From Parasegetibacter sp. NRK P23 (GTDB lineage Bacteria; Bacteroidota; Bacteroidia; Chitinophagales; Chitinophagaceae), in the NCBI RefSeq assembly GCF_023721715.1, contig NZ_JAMDLG010000001.1, positions 313,889 to 377,888 of the forward strand: 64,000 nt of DNA. The letters run 5' to 3'. The translations under genes and the position numbers were made by a program. Below the pieces are notes generated by a model. That model searched no databases, had not been told where the DNA came from, and worked only from the letters and a program-made list of their open reading frames with translations. This document shows positions 7,846 to 18,372 of this stretch, piece by piece (position 1 is the stretch's first letter; each line of letters begins with the position of its first letter).

Positions 7846-10800
7846 TTATTCGAATTTCAGATCCAATCCCAGACCTCTCAATTCGTGGATCAACACGTTG
7901 AAAGATTCCGGAACACCCGCCTTCGGAATGTTATCACCTTTAACGATGGCCTCGTAAGTTTTCGCGCGGCCGATGATGTCATCCGATTTAATGGTGAGCA
8001 GTTCCTGCAGGATGTTGGAAGCACCGTAGGCTTCGAGGGCCCACACTTCCATTTCCCCGAAACGCTGACCACCGAACTGTGCCTTACCACCAAGCGGTTG
8101 CTGGGTAATGAGACTGTATGGTCCGATAGAACGGGCGTGCATCTTGTCATCCACCATGTGGTGCAGTTTGATCATGTAGATGATACCCACTGTAGCCTTC
8201 TGGTCGAAGCGGTCACCTGTTTCACCATCGTAGAGGTAAGTGTGTCCGAAGCTGGGCAGACCTGCCTGTGTGATGTGTTCCGCGATTTCTTCGGTAGTGG
8301 CACCATCGAAGATCGGGGTGGCGAAGCGCATACCCAGTTTCTCACCGGCCCATCCGAGAACGGTTTCATAGATCTGACCGAGGTTCATCCTGGAAGGTAC
8401 ACCCAATGGGTTCAGTACGATATCAACCGGCGTTCCGTCTTCGAGGAACGGCATGTCTTCCGCACGAACGATCTTGGCAACGATACCTTTGTTACCGTGG
8501 CGTCCCGCCATTTTATCCCCCACTTTCAGCTTACGCTTCACGGCGAGGTAAACTTTCGCCAGCTTCAGTACGCCGGCAGGCAGTTCGTCTCCGATAGAGA
8601 TGTTGAACTTTTCGCGCTTGTAGCGACCGAGTTCTTCGTTGTATTTGATGTTGTAGTTGTGAAGGAGAATGTTGATCTGTTGGTCGATCTTCTCGTCGCC
8701 TGTCCAACCCAGCGGATTCACGTTCAGGTAGTCGATACCGGTAAGGTTCTTCACTGTGAACTTAGAACCTTTACCGATCAGCACTTCACCGAAGTTATTG
8801 GAAACACCTGCGGAAGCTTTGTCTTTCAGCAATACCTGGAGTTTGCTCAGCAATACTTCCATGATATCGGCTTCGTTCTTGTCGTGTACTTTCTCTACTT
8901 TTTCAAGCAGGGCTTTTTCACGCACTTTGGTGTTCTTATCTTTCTTGGCGCGCTGGAACAGCTTTTTATCGATCACCACACCTTCGGTTCCGGACGGCGC
9001 TTTCAGGGACGCATCTTTCGCGTCACCGGCTTTGTCGCCGAAGATGGCGCGGAGGAGTTTTTCTTCAGGGGTAGGATCAGATTCACCTTTAGGTGTGATC
9101 TTACCAATGATGATATCACCTTCCTTCACGTGTGCACCGATGCGGATGATACCGTTTTCGTCGAGGTCTTTGGTAGCCTCTTCGGAAACGTTGGGGATAT
9201 CTGGCGTCAGCTCTTCTTCACCCAATTTGGTATCGCGCACTTCCAGTTCAAATTCTTCGATGTGAACGGAAGTGAACAGGTCTTCGGTCACCACTTTATC
9301 GGAGATCACGATGGCATCCTCGAAGTTGTACCCTTTCCATGGCATGAACGCCACTTTCAGGTTACGGCCCAGTGCCAGTTCTCCGCCCTGTACAGCGTAT
9401 CCTTCGGTAAGGAAATCGCCTTCCACCACGCGCTGTCCTTTCTTCACAGCGGGACGCAGGTTGATACAGGTGGCCTGGTTGGTTTTTATGAACTTGGTGA
9501 GTTTGTACACTTTGAGGTCCTCTTCAAAGCTCACCAGTTTTTGTGATTCGTTTCTTTCGTAGCGCACATGGATCTCGTTGGCATCCACGAATTCCACCAC
9601 ACCTTCTCCTTCAGCATGGATCTGGATACGCGCGTCGCGGGCGGCTTTTCCTTCCAGACCGGTACCTACGATAGGCACCTGTGGGCGGATCAGCGGCACA
9701 GCCTGACGTTGCATGTTCGATCCCATCAGGGCACGGTTGGCGTCATCGTGCTCCAGGAAGGGGATCAGGGAGGCGCTCAAACCAACGATCTGGTTGGGGG
9801 CCACGTCCATGAATTCCACTTCAGATTTTTCGAGTATGGGGAAGTCACCGGTTTCACGGCTCACGATCCTTTCTTCCACGAAATTTCCATTGGGGTCAAG
9901 CGGCGTATTCGCCTGGGCGATCTTAGCGATGTCTTCTTCTTCAGCGCTCAGGTAAGTGAGTGCCTTCATATCTACTTTACCGTTTTCCACTTTGTGGTAC
10001 GGTGTTTCGATGAAGCCCATCTCGTTGATTTTCGCGTGCACGCAAAGCGTGGAGATCAGACCAATGTTTGGTCCTTCCGGCGTTTCGATCGTACAAAGAC
10101 GGCCATAGTGGGAATAGTGTACGTCACGCACCTCAAAGCCCGCGCGTTCACGGCTCAGACCGCCTGGTCCGAGTGCGGAGATACGACGCTTGTGCGTAAT
10201 CTCACTCAGGGGGTTGGTCTGGTCGAGGAACTGAGACAACTGTGAGGTACCGAAGAATGAGTTGATTACGGAAGAAAGTGTTCTGGCGTTGATCAGGTCA
10301 ACAGGCGTGAACACCTCGTTGTCGCGCACGTTCATTCTTTCGCGGATGGTACGGGCCATACGGGCCAGACCAACACCGAATTGTGCATACAGCTGCTCTC
10401 CCACGGTACGAACACGACGGTTGCTCAGGTGATCGATGTCATCGATCTCTGCTTTACCGTTGGTGAGGCGTACCAGGTATTTAATGATTTCAATAATATC
10501 TTCCTTGGTCAATACCTTGTTGTCCAGTTTCTGATCCACCCCGAGTTTGCGGTTGATCTTATAACGGCCCACTTCTCCGAGGTCGTAACGTTTGTCGCTG
10601 AAGAACAATTTATCGATGATACCACGTGCTGTTTCATCATCCGGCGCATCGGCACCGCGCAGTTGGCGGTAAATGTGCTGAACGGCTTCCAGCTCGGAGT
10701 TGGAGGTATCTTTGTTGAGGGTATTGTAAATGATGGCGTAGTCGCCGCTCACTTCTTCTTTCTGGATGAATACGGAGGAAACGGCCATGTCCACGATGGT

Positions 10801-11649
10801 TTCAATGGCTTCTTCGTCCAGCACGGTATCGCGCTCCATCACTACCTCATTCCTTTCGATGGATACTACTTCGCCGGTATCTTCATCCACGAAATCTTCC
10901 ACCCAGGTACGGAGTACACGGGCAGCGAGACGCTTGCCGAGGAATTTCTCCAGGGCTTTGCGTTCACCTTTCACTTCGTCGGCCATGCCGAAGAGTTCAA
11001 GAATATCCTTATCTGTTTCGAACCCGATGGAACGAAGCAGGGTGGTTACAGGGAATTTTTTCTTACGGTCGATGTACGCGTACATCACGTTGTTGATATC
11101 GGTCGCGAATTCCATCCACGCGCCTTTGAAAGGGATCACACGGGCGGAATAAATCTTAGTACCGTTGGGGTGCACAGACTGACCGAAGAATACACCGGGT
11201 GAGCGGTGCAACTGGGAAACCACTACCCTTTCAGCGCCGTTGATCACGAAAGTACCACGTGGCGTCATGTAGGGAATGTTACCCAGGAACACGTCCTGGA
11301 TGATGGTCTGGAAGTCAACGTGCTCCTCGTCATTACAACTAAGGCGCAGTTTGGCTTTCAGGGGAACGGCGTACGTAAGTCCGCGCTCCATACACTCGTC
11401 AATGGTATAGCGTGGCGGGTCAATAAAATAATCGAGGAATTCCAGTACGAAGATGTTCCGGGTATCCGTAATGGGGAAGTTCTCTTTGAACACCTTAAAA
11501 AGGCCCTCATTGTTACGTTTGTCCGGAGTGGTCTCTAACTGGAAAAAGTCTTTAAACGATTGAATCTGAACCTCTAGCAGATCAGGAGTTTCGGCGAGAT
11601 TCTTAATCTTTCCGAAATTGATCCTGTTTGACAGTGTTGTTGAAGACAT
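7846..11649 (-). CDS. rpoB: DNA-directed RNA polymerase subunit beta
   Basis: 1267 residues, the usual length for Bacteroidota RpoB. Seen landmarks are the rifampicin-pocket segment ([33 protein letters not shown]), the [20 protein letters not shown] segment, [14 protein letters not shown] in the active-site region, and the C-terminal [24 protein letters not shown]. It forms the catalytic core of RNA polymerase with beta-prime. Unusually, it is neither preceded by rplL nor followed by rpoC. Its 5' neighbour is a TPR gene with its own terminator at 11832-11864, and it has its own promoter element at 11764-11771, so it appears to be a single-gene transcript with a leader of about 110 nt. Confidence 0.98.
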   Translation of the reverse strand: MSSTTLSNRINFGKIKNLAETPDLLEVQIQSFKDFFQLETTPDKRNNEGLFKVFKENFPITDTRNIFVLEFLDYFIDPPRYTIDECMERGLTYAVPLKAKLRLSCNDEEHVDFQTIIQDVFLGNIPYMTPRGTFVINGAERVVVSQLHRSPGVFFGQSVHPNGTKIYSARVIPFKGAWMEFATDINNVMYAYIDRKKKFPVTTLLRSIGFETDKDILELFGMADEVKGERKALEKFLGKRLAARVLRTWVEDFVDEDTGEVVSIERNEVVMERDTVLDEEAIETIVDMAVSSVFIQKEEVSGDYAIIYNTLNKDTSNSELEAVQHIYRQLRGADAPDDETARGIIDKLFFSDKRYDLGEVGRYKINRKLGVDQKLDNKVLTKEDIIEIIKYLVRLTNGKAEIDDIDHLSNRRVRTVGEQLYAQFGVGLARMARTIRERMNVRDNEVFTPVDLINARTLSSVINSFFGTSQLSQFLDQTNPLSEITHKRRISALGPGGLSRERAGFEVRDVHYSHYGRLCTIETPEGPNIGLISTLCVHAKINEMGFIETPYHKVENGKVDMKALTYLSAEEEDIAKIAQANTPLDPNGNFVEERIVSRETGDFPILEKSEVEFMDVAPNQIVGLSASLIPFLEHDDANRALMGSNMQRQAVPLIRPQVPIVGTGLEGKAARDARIQIHAEGEGVVEFVDANEIHVRYERNESQKLVSFEEDLKVYKLTKFIKTNQATCINLRPAVKKGQRVVEGDFLTEGYAVQGGELALGRNLKVAFMPWKGYNFEDAIVISDKVVTEDLFTSVHIEEFELEVRDTKLGEEELTPDIPNVSEEATKDLDENGIIRIGAHVKEGDIIIGKITPKGESDPTPEEKLLRAIFGDKAGDAKDASLKAPSGTEGVVIDKKLFQRAKKDKNTKVREKALLEKVEKVHDKNEADIMEVLLSKLQVLLKDKASAGVSNNFGEVLIGKGSKFTVKNLTGIDYLNVNPLGWTGDEKIDQQINILLHNYNIKYNEELGRYKREKFNISIGDELPAGVLKLAKVYLAVKRKLKVGDKMAGRHGNKGIVAKIVRAEDMPFLEDGTPVDIVLNPLGVPSRMNLGQIYETVLGWAGEKLGMRFATPIFDGATTEEIAEHITQAGLPSFGHTYLYDGETGDRFDQKATVGIIYMIKLHHMVDDKMHARSIGPYSLITQQPLGGKAQFGGQRFGEMEVWALEAYGASNILQELLTIKSDDIIGRAKTYEAIVKGDNIPKAGVPESFNVLIHELRGLGLDLKFE

Positions 11650-11763
11650 ATATATAATAAACCGGTTTTATTGAACAATCTCTATCACTGAAAACCAATC
11701 AGTTGAATCGCAATTCCCCTATTCTAAGCTGAATATAAACAATAAGCCTAAATTAGGGGATGG

Positions 11764-11771
11764 CAAAAGTA
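11764..11771 (-). promoter_or_regulatory. Promoter -7 element for rpoB
   Basis: On the minus strand TACTTTTG, a perfect match to the Bacteroidota -7 consensus TANNTTTG, followed by CC. It lies 115 nt upstream of the rpoB start and downstream of the TPR-gene terminator. No convincing -33 TTTG is at ideal spacing. Confidence 0.6.
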
Positions 11772-11831
11772 CATATTATTTGTCAATTTGCCATAAAGTT
11801 TTTAGCGGGTGCTGCGCTGCCTTGTATTTAC

Positions 11832-11864
11832 AAAAAAGAAGGCCACGGGAAGAATCCCACGGCC
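11832..11864 (-). terminator. Terminator of the TPR-protein gene
   Basis: Minus strand: a 10-bp stem GGCCGTGGGA / TCCCGTGGCC with two internal G-U pairs and a 4-nt loop, then TTCTTTTTTG. It lies between the TPR gene and rpoB and separates the two transcripts. Confidence 0.8.
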
Positions 11865-11897
11865 GTTTCAAATCAGCACTACTCACTTTCTTGAATG

Positions 11898-13595
11898 CTA
11901 TCTCGAGGAGCGGTTACCACCGCTTCCATCTGTTTTCGTTTTGTCGGTATTACCCCCTTGTGTGCTATCGCCGGTAGCCCTGTTCTGCTGGGTATTTACC
12001 AGTTTTTGTAAGATTTCTTTGTTGGCTTTCGCATCATTGTTCTCTGGTTGCAACACCAGTATCTGATCGAGATGCTCCACCGCTTTCGCGTAATCTTTGG
12101 CAACGTTGGCATTGTACGCCGCAAGGTAGCCATAAGACTGGATCAGCAAAGCCTTGTTCTTGGCCGTATCTTTAGAGGCCACTTCAATCAGTTTGGTATA
12201 GTGCGGTACCGCGAGGCCCTGTTCCATACTGGTATCAATGGCTGCATTGGAACGTGCCTGCCAGTAGGGACCATATACCTGGTCGGGATATTTTGCGGTG
12301 TACACACCAAATACGCTATCCGCTTTTTGGAATTCTTTGGCGAAATAGTGGGCGCTTCCCCAGTTGTACAAATCAGTATTGGTTGGGTCTTTTTTAAGTT
12401 TATACGCCTCTCCCATCCAATAAGCTTCTTTACTATGGTCGTTGAGTTTTTTGTACAGGTTGGAAAGATTCTCGATGTACTTTGTTTTTTCCACCGCTGA
12501 AGTATCCAGTGCCACTGCTTTTTCAAGGTTAGCTGCCGCGGTTATTTCTTCACCAGGAAAACGCTGCAACAGATTACCCATGAACTCGTAGTCTTTGGGA
12601 ACCCGCTTATCTTCCGGTTGCTTCTCGAAATAAGTGGTCATCAGTTCTTTTGCTTTCAGCGAATCTTTTTTCGCGTCGTAACTATAGGCAATCAGCTTAT
12701 ACAACCTGGGTTCTGCATTCGCTCCCTGCGCGCTGATCAACTGCTGCGCTTGGGCAATGGCTTCATCGTATTGGCGGGAAACGAACATCAGGTCGGTGCG
12801 GATATAATCATGTTCAGGTGAAGGATCACTTGCAGCGATGTATTTTTCGAGGTAGTCCTTCGCTTTGTTCACATCCCTGAAATAGTTGAAATAGTACAAC
12901 TCATAAAGGGCAGGCTTGAAATTGGGGTCAATTTCCACTGCTTTTTCGAAGTTTTCAACGTAAGCGGTCTTATTATCCTGAGATAAGTAAATTTTCCCGA
13001 TCATGAAAGGCGCTCTTGCATATTTTCCATCGGCGCTCAGTGCGGCCATGTATCCTTCGATAGCGGCACCACCATTCGCCAGTTTACGGTAAGCATCGCC
13101 ACGGGTCATGTGGAGTTCCGGGTTTTTCTTCTCTCTACCTTCCGCTTCAGTCAGTAAAGCCAATGCTTTATTGGTATCTCCTTCTTTAGCGTCGACGTGC
13201 GCACGGGCCACTTTAATCATCATTTCGCCCTGGTCCCTTTTCTTCACGCTTCCGATAGCTTCATCAAACAGTTTATTCGCCTCATCTTTCTTACCGTCCA
13301 TGAGGAGCAACTGCCCTTTGGCTATTTTAACCAGCGGATCTCCGGCCAGAGAAGCGGGAGCTGCGTTCATAAGAGAGTCCGCGCTTGCCTTTTTATCCTG
13401 AGCCAGGAAAGTCTGGGTGAGTGTGTACCATGCTGCCCCGTTATTTGGGTCGGCATTGATCGATTTTGCCAGGATATCTTCCGCGCTATTGTAGCGCTCG
13501 TAATACAACATTTTCTTGCCATCCTCAACCGATTGGGCCTGCAGGGCGGAGGCCGATACAATACCTGCTGCCATTAATAGTGCTTTGTACCTCAT
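11898..13595 (-). CDS. Secreted TPR-repeat protein
   Basis: 565 residues using the ATG at 13595. The open frame extends 19 codons upstream, but only the downstream start gives a clean signal peptide (MRYKALLMAAGIVSASALQA, cut before QSVEDGKK). The rest is a long array of tetratricopeptide repeats, with recurring alternation such as NGAAWYTLTQTFLAQ, GKYARAPFMIGKIYLSQ and NFKPALYELYYFNYF. The tail (about 540-565) is Gly/Ser/Thr/Asn-rich low complexity. It is likely a periplasmic or outer-membrane-associated scaffold; partners are unknown. Its terminator at 11832 isolates it from rpoB. Confidence 0.8.
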   Translation of the reverse strand: MRYKALLMAAGIVSASALQAQSVEDGKKMLYYERYNSAEDILAKSINADPNNGAAWYTLTQTFLAQDKKASADSLMNAAPASLAGDPLVKIAKGQLLLMDGKKDEANKLFDEAIGSVKKRDQGEMMIKVARAHVDAKEGDTNKALALLTEAEGREKKNPELHMTRGDAYRKLANGGAAIEGYMAALSADGKYARAPFMIGKIYLSQDNKTAYVENFEKAVEIDPNFKPALYELYYFNYFRDVNKAKDYLEKYIAASDPSPEHDYIRTDLMFVSRQYDEAIAQAQQLISAQGANAEPRLYKLIAYSYDAKKDSLKAKELMTTYFEKQPEDKRVPKDYEFMGNLLQRFPGEEITAAANLEKAVALDTSAVEKTKYIENLSNLYKKLNDHSKEAYWMGEAYKLKKDPTNTDLYNWGSAHYFAKEFQKADSVFGVYTAKYPDQVYGPYWQARSNAAIDTSMEQGLAVPHYTKLIEVASKDTAKNKALLIQSYGYLAAYNANVAKDYAKAVEHLDQILVLQPENNDAKANKEILQKLVNTQQNRATGDSTQGGNTDKTKTDGSGGNRSSR

Positions 13596-13692
13596 AACTT
13601 TTGATTTTAATAGTGCCGAAAAAATCATTGCCGTAAAACTAGCCGCCATCAATTAAACCCGAATTAATGCGGCATTAAAATGAGATTAAAAC

Positions 13693-15072
13693 CTACTTCG
13701 CGTAATCCAGCAGTTCACTGAAAGCATATTGGGAGATCACTTTATCCGCGGAATAATTCAACAATTCATTTTTTGAGCAGAACGCTACGCCTATTCCTGC
13801 TTTCTGCACCATGCACAGGTCGTTGGCGCTGTCGCCGATGGCGATGCAATTGCTGAGGGGTATCCCATATTGCTTTGTGATATCCTGGAGCGCGTTGGTT
13901 TTGCAGATAGTGTGCTTGCAGATACTTTCCGCATGGGAGAAAAAGAAAGAAGGCATCTTCACTTCCCCGGTGGCGATGCTGTTCGAGAATTCAAGTTCGT
14001 TGGAAAGGGAAAAATCGGCGCCAATCTTATTCTTCACATAACTCGTTACAAAATCGTAACTATCGGAGATGATGCCCACAATATAGCCGCGGCTCTTCAA
14101 TTCAGCCACTGTTTCTTCGATATCACCCACCATGGGTATAGACTCCGCTACTTTGAGCAGTTCTCCGAAATTCCTTCCTTTGAGCAACCGGGCGATCTGT
14201 TTGGTAAGGATCACCGGGTCGGTTTCCGTGGCTCTCAGTTTACGGAGCTCCTGCACAAAACCGAGTTGCTCGGCGGCCGTGTCAATAAATCTTCCCCGGA
14301 GGATGGTATCGTCCATATCGAAGATGGCCATTTTTTTTAATCCTTTTACCTGCTCTTTGATGGCGTATTCCATCTGGTCTTTGATCACATTCATAGATTC
14401 GAGTTCTTCCAGTGTAACGGTTTCTTTTTTCTGTACCAGGGCTTTGGTGATGATGGCGCGGGCCACTTCCTTGCTCATGCGTCCGAGCGCGTGCCAGGGC
14501 TTGCTTTTGTTGTCGAGGTAGCCGATGTTCACTTCGGTGATGCGGGCCTTCATCAGAAACATGTCTATCAGGATGCCGATGTCTACGCCATAGTCTCCAA
14601 AAAAATTCACCTTTTCGAACATCGCCTTTCTTCCTGCGATCATTCCGCTGAGCGGTTGCGAGAACTGCGACAATTCAGGGTAGAATATGCTGAGGAGCGG
14701 TTTGGCCACCAGTTCAGTTACCCTGCCTGCGTTGCGGGAGAAAGTTGCTTTTACAAAATCATATTCATCGGAGAGAATCGGCTTCACCAGGTCACAAATA
14801 GTATTGGGTGGATAAGGATCAATATCGCCATCGATGAATACCAGCACATCGTTCTTCGCATACAGTATCCCATCTTTCATGGATGTACCTTTCCCCAGTT
14901 TGGTGCTGGTAATGACCGTGGCGCCCGCGGCTTTGGCGCGGGATACTGTTTCATCGATGGATTTATCGTCCACCACGATAACTTCAGTGACATGTGGATT
15001 GGACAGGCAGAACCGCACCACGTTGGCGATGGTGTCCTGCTCGTTCAATGCCGGGATGATTACACTTACCAT
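13693..15072 (-). CDS. Fused GpgS-like glycosyltransferase and HAD-IB phosphatase
   Basis: 459 residues with two domains. Residues 1-215 are a GT-A glycosyltransferase: VSVIIPALNEQDTIA start, metal-binding DGD at 81-83, and a GRVTELVAKPLL segment (116-127) followed by PELSQFSQPLSG and YGVDIGILID. These closely resemble mycobacterial glucosyl-3-phosphoglycerate synthase (GT81). Residues 247-459 are a SerB-like HAD phosphatase with all motifs: D252/D254 (FDMDDT), S336 (IISDSYDF), K391, and D414/D418 (GDSANDL). The simplest reading is synthesis of glucosyl-phosphoglycerate followed by dephosphorylation to glucosylglycerate in one polypeptide, an analogue of fused mannosylglycerate enzymes. The substrates are inferred. 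It is third in a unit, 23 nt after the GNAT-nitrilase gene. Confidence 0.8.
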   Translation of the reverse strand: MVSVIIPALNEQDTIANVVRFCLSNPHVTEVIVVDDKSIDETVSRAKAAGATVITSTKLGKGTSMKDGILYAKNDVLVFIDGDIDPYPPNTICDLVKPILSDEYDFVKATFSRNAGRVTELVAKPLLSIFYPELSQFSQPLSGMIAGRKAMFEKVNFFGDYGVDIGILIDMFLMKARITEVNIGYLDNKSKPWHALGRMSKEVARAIITKALVQKKETVTLEELESMNVIKDQMEYAIKEQVKGLKKMAIFDMDDTILRGRFIDTAAEQLGFVQELRKLRATETDPVILTKQIARLLKGRNFGELLKVAESIPMVGDIEETVAELKSRGYIVGIISDSYDFVTSYVKNKIGADFSLSNELEFSNSIATGEVKMPSFFFSHAESICKHTICKTNALQDITKQYGIPLSNCIAIGDSANDLCMVQKAGIGVAFCSKNELLNYSADKVISQYAFSELLDYAK

Positions 15073-15095
15073 AGGTTGTAGCTGAGGGGTTAATG

Positions 15096-16652
15096 TTACA
15101 CGGTAAAGGTTTCTCCCCCTTCGGTGTAACGGATGTTATAAAAATCTGTTCTGCGGTCCTTAATGGTTTGTACGCTCCCGAAATACTGGTGGCGCTTCAG
15201 CAGGTTCATATCCAGGTCCTGGAAAATAAGCGTCTCCTCTCCTGCTTCCGCGATAGCCGCCACGCCATCCCGCTGGAATTCCACATCAGAAGGTGTAAGA
15301 ATAGCCGACTGCGCATATTGTATGTCCAGGTTGTCCACTTCCGGCAGGTTGCCCACGCTGCCCGCCAATACAACATATACCTGGTTCTCAATGGCGCGTG
15401 CCTGCGAACAATAACGGACACGGAGATAGGCCCTTCTTTCATCGGTATTGAAGGGAACGAATAATATAGAAGCGCCTTTCTTCACCGCAATACGCGCGAG
15501 TTCGGGGAACTCCACATCGTAACAGATGAGGATGGCGATCTTACCACAATCGGTGTCCATCACTTCAACTTTATTACCTGGTTTTACACCCCACCATTTC
15601 CTCTCATGCGGTGTGATGTGCATTTTGTATTGCCGGGAAACACTGCCATCCCTTCTGAACAGGTAAGAAATATTATAGAGCTCCTCGTTTTCAACCGTGA
15701 AATGCGAGCCACCAACAATGTTGATGTTGTATTTGATGGCCAGATTACGGAACATTTCCACATACTGATCCGTAAATTCAGCCAGTTTTCTTACGGCGGT
15801 TCCGGGTCTGTCGTTTGGTAGAAAAGTGAGCAATTGCATGGTGAGCATTTCGGGGAACAGCACGAAATCGCATCTGTAATCGGAAGCCGCGTCCACGAAG
15901 TATTCACAATCGTGGGCGAAGTCTTCAAAACTATTGATCATCCTCATCCGGTATTGCACCGCGCATACCCGAACGTAATTCACTTCCTGAATCTTCAGAT
16001 CGCCTTCAGGTTCATAATCCAGGTTCACCCATTCAAGAAACGTAGCGTAGCCACAGGATTCCGTATCGTTGGGCAGGTAATCTCTGATGATCCGCTTCAA
16101 TTGAAATCCGTTGGAAAGCTGAGCGGTCAGCACTGGATCACGTAATTTTTTATCGATCACCTGCTGCACATAATCCTTGATGGTCATGTTATCAGCATAC
16201 AAATGATAATTGGGTAATCTGCCACCAATAATGATCCGGCGGAGGTTCATGTCCACAGCCAGTTTTTTCCTGGCATCGTATAAGCGGCGGGACAGTTTAA
16301 AATTCCTGTAATCCGGATGGACCATGATTTCAATGCCATAAAGTGTATCCCCATCCGGTTTATGGGTGGACAAGGTACCTTTTCCTGTGATGGCGTTCCA
16401 GGAATGATCTTTTGTGTATTCGTCGAAATGCAGCAGGAGGCTGGAGGAAGAGGCCACGATTTTTCCATTCAGTTCCACGGCGAGTTGCCCTTGCGGGAAC
16501 TTCTCCATCATGCTGTCCCACTGAAGTTTACTCCAGGGCAGCATACCTGGGAAACAGGCCAGTTGTAGTTCCTTCACCGCTTCATAATCGGATGGCGTTA
16601 AGCTGCGCACCTCGATCTTCATTTCGGGATGTTCAGGTAGAATTTGTTGCAT
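15096..16652 (-). CDS. GNAT acetyltransferase fused to a carbon-nitrogen hydrolase
   Basis: 518 residues from the ATG at 16652, 10 nt after the preceding stop; a start 12 codons upstream would overlap that gene. Residues 12-210 are a GNAT-type N-acetyltransferase (PSDYEAVKELQLACFP start, IEIMVHPDYRNFKLSRRLYD as the acetyl-CoA region). Residues 225-505 are a nitrilase-superfamily amidohydrolase with the complete triad Glu268 (LFPEM), Lys343 (YKMHITPHE) and Cys377 (LICYDVEFPE). Such fusions are known in several phyla, but the natural substrate is unresolved. The operon position just upstream of the glycosyltransferase-phosphatase gene suggests small-molecule metabolism, which is inference only. 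Confidence 0.85.
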   Translation of the reverse strand: MQQILPEHPEMKIEVRSLTPSDYEAVKELQLACFPGMLPWSKLQWDSMMEKFPQGQLAVELNGKIVASSSSLLLHFDEYTKDHSWNAITGKGTLSTHKPDGDTLYGIEIMVHPDYRNFKLSRRLYDARKKLAVDMNLRRIIIGGRLPNYHLYADNMTIKDYVQQVIDKKLRDPVLTAQLSNGFQLKRIIRDYLPNDTESCGYATFLEWVNLDYEPEGDLKIQEVNYVRVCAVQYRMRMINSFEDFAHDCEYFVDAASDYRCDFVLFPEMLTMQLLTFLPNDRPGTAVRKLAEFTDQYVEMFRNLAIKYNINIVGGSHFTVENEELYNISYLFRRDGSVSRQYKMHITPHERKWWGVKPGNKVEVMDTDCGKIAILICYDVEFPELARIAVKKGASILFVPFNTDERRAYLRVRYCSQARAIENQVYVVLAGSVGNLPEVDNLDIQYAQSAILTPSDVEFQRDGVAAIAEAGEETLIFQDLDMNLLKRHQYFGSVQTIKDRRTDFYNIRYTEGGETFTV

Positions 16653-16662
16653 AGTGCTGATT

Positions 16663-16932
16663 TTAGTTGCCCAGTACCGCAGGCTCACCGCTGGTGCTTA
16701 CCCGCCCGTCATTTTGCTCGTTAACGAGGTGAATGCCAGGTTGGGGAAAGTCAAGCATTTCCCTGGTGAGGTTCATGTGTACCGAACGTATTGAATCCTG
16801 TTGCAAGATCAATGCCCTGTTGTGTGCCCTCACTTCGGTGGTGCGGTAATACAAACGCACGTTAAAAATGGTGAAGAGCAGAATCACGGCCACCACAATG
16901 GAAGGGACGATATTTCGAGCGGATACAGGCAT
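16663..16932 (-). CDS. Small single-pass membrane protein
   Basis: 89 residues from an ATG at 16932. One hydrophobic segment at about 9-26 (IVPSIVVAVILLFTIFNV) follows a short basic N-terminus, giving a likely inner-membrane anchor with a 60-residue soluble part. No family is recognised. It starts 69 nt after the histidine kinase stop and ends 10 nt before the GNAT-nitrilase start, so it leads that three-gene unit. Confidence 0.6.
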   Translation of the reverse strand: MPVSARNIVPSIVVAVILLFTIFNVRLYYRTTEVRAHNRALILQQDSIRSVHMNLTREMLDFPQPGIHLVNEQNDGRVSTSGEPAVLGN

Positions 16933-17001
16933 TCATTTTAACATATACACAAATATGCCTGCCACTTATTAGCGGTATATTAAAGTGGGATTAAAAACAG
17001 A

Positions 17002-18372
17002 TTAAAACGCTTTTTCCAGTACGATATAAAAAGTGGTGCCCTTACCGGGAGCGGATTCCACCATGATCTTTCCTTTGTGCAACCGGATAATGCGGTTCGC
17101 GAGCGCAAGTCCCAGCCCGAAGCCTTTTTTGTCCTTGGCATTGTCTGCACGGTAGAAGGGTTGAAAGATACCGGCCATTTCTTCGGGCGGAATGCCAATG
17201 CCTTCATCCTGGACTTTAATGGTTACTTTTTCATTGATGAGCAGGTGCACGTTGGCCTCTCCGGTATGCGAAAATTTACATGCGTTGGATACAATGTTGC
17301 GGATGGCGCTGTACAAAAGATCCGTATTGCCATACACCAGGAAGGCTTCTTCTGAATCAGGGAACTCATCGAAATGGAGGTGCACCGTGTAAGAAGGATG
17401 TATTCTTTTTACATCTCCAGCGATGCGGAGGAGTATTTCATCGATGCGCACTTCATTCAGTTCGATGGCGCCGCCGGAACCTGTTTTCGCGATTTCCAGT
17501 AACCCTTTGGTGAGTTGTCCCATCTGGAACACATCACTATAAACCGACTCCAATACATCTTTGTATTCGGGAACGGATCTTTCGTTCTGCAACGCGATCT
17601 CGATCTGGCTGGAAATGGCCGTTAACGGGGTGGAAAATTCATGCGACGCATTGGAGATGAAGCGTCTTTGGATCTCAAACGACTGCTGCATACGGTCGAG
17701 CAACTGGTTGAAGGTAGCGGCGAGTTGGTTGAGTTCGTCTTGCTGCTCCCCTGCCTGAATGCGTTTCGTTAGACTGTGTGAGGAAATATCCTTTACTTCA
17801 TCAATGATGGTGATGATGGGACGAACCAGCCGATGCGAGAAATAATACCCTGTAATCAACGTAATAAAAATCCCACCGAAGAAGCTGAACCAAAGTATGC
17901 CTTTCAACCGGGCGATGGTATCTATCCCTTCTTCATCGTAAGCGGCCACCACAATAATGTACCGGTTGAAGCGATCTATGTATTGCGTGGAAAGCACATC
18001 CCGCTGACCGGCTTTGGAGAAGTATTCGCCGTCAATGCGGGCGCGGTCCACCATATCTTTTGTAACCACGATGGAATCATCAGGATCATCAAACTGGTTG
18101 TAGATGGGCTGGTTGAGGTAGTTGTAAACGATCACGCATTTCCGTTGCAGGGAGAACACGGTATTCTCTTCGATCTTCTTCATCAGTTCCTGATCTTTAT
18201 CGGTTACTTCGATCAGGTATTTCGCCACGGTAAGGGCACGGTTCCGGAGCCTGTTCTTGAAATTTTTTTCCCTTGTAAGTTCTGAAGAATAGTAAATGGC
18301 GGAGCAGAGTACGGCTAGAATGGCCAGTACAATAATTGTGAAGAGCAGGGTTATGCGGTATTTGATTTTCAT
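17002..18372 (-). CDS. Sensor histidine kinase
   Basis: 456 residues. Membrane spans at about 7-29 and 157-178 enclose a periplasmic sensor domain of about 125 residues. A HAMP linker follows (about 178-232), then the HisKA domain with phospho-acceptor His244 in NASHEFSTPL, and a HATPase domain with the N box (RNIVSNACKFS), DEGIGIPPEE and GFGLGLALANRI. It is partnered with the response regulator immediately upstream: the stop and start overlap by one base (TGATG), so translation is coupled. The signal is unknown. It sits in the interval that separates rplL from rpoB. Confidence 0.93.
   Translation of the reverse strand: MKIKYRITLLFTIIVLAILAVLCSAIYYSSELTREKNFKNRLRNRALTVAKYLIEVTDKDQELMKKIEENTVFSLQRKCVIVYNYLNQPIYNQFDDPDDSIVVTKDMVDRARIDGEYFSKAGQRDVLSTQYIDRFNRYIIVVAAYDEEGIDTIARLKGILWFSFFGGIFITLITGYYFSHRLVRPIITIIDEVKDISSHSLTKRIQAGEQQDELNQLAATFNQLLDRMQQSFEIQRRFISNASHEFSTPLTAISSQIEIALQNERSVPEYKDVLESVYSDVFQMGQLTKGLLEIAKTGSGGAIELNEVRIDEILLRIAGDVKRIHPSYTVHLHFDEFPDSEEAFLVYGNTDLLYSAIRNIVSNACKFSHTGEANVHLLINEKVTIKVQDEGIGIPPEEMAGIFQPFYRADNAKDKKGFGLGLALANRIIRLHKGKIMVESAPGKGTTFYIVLEKAF

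Noticed and set aside
7885-9546. Long plus-strand open frame opposite rpoB
   Set aside because: It is the mirror of a highly conserved gene; its predicted protein is His/Phe/Val-rich as expected from the antisense of biased codons, with no family resemblance.
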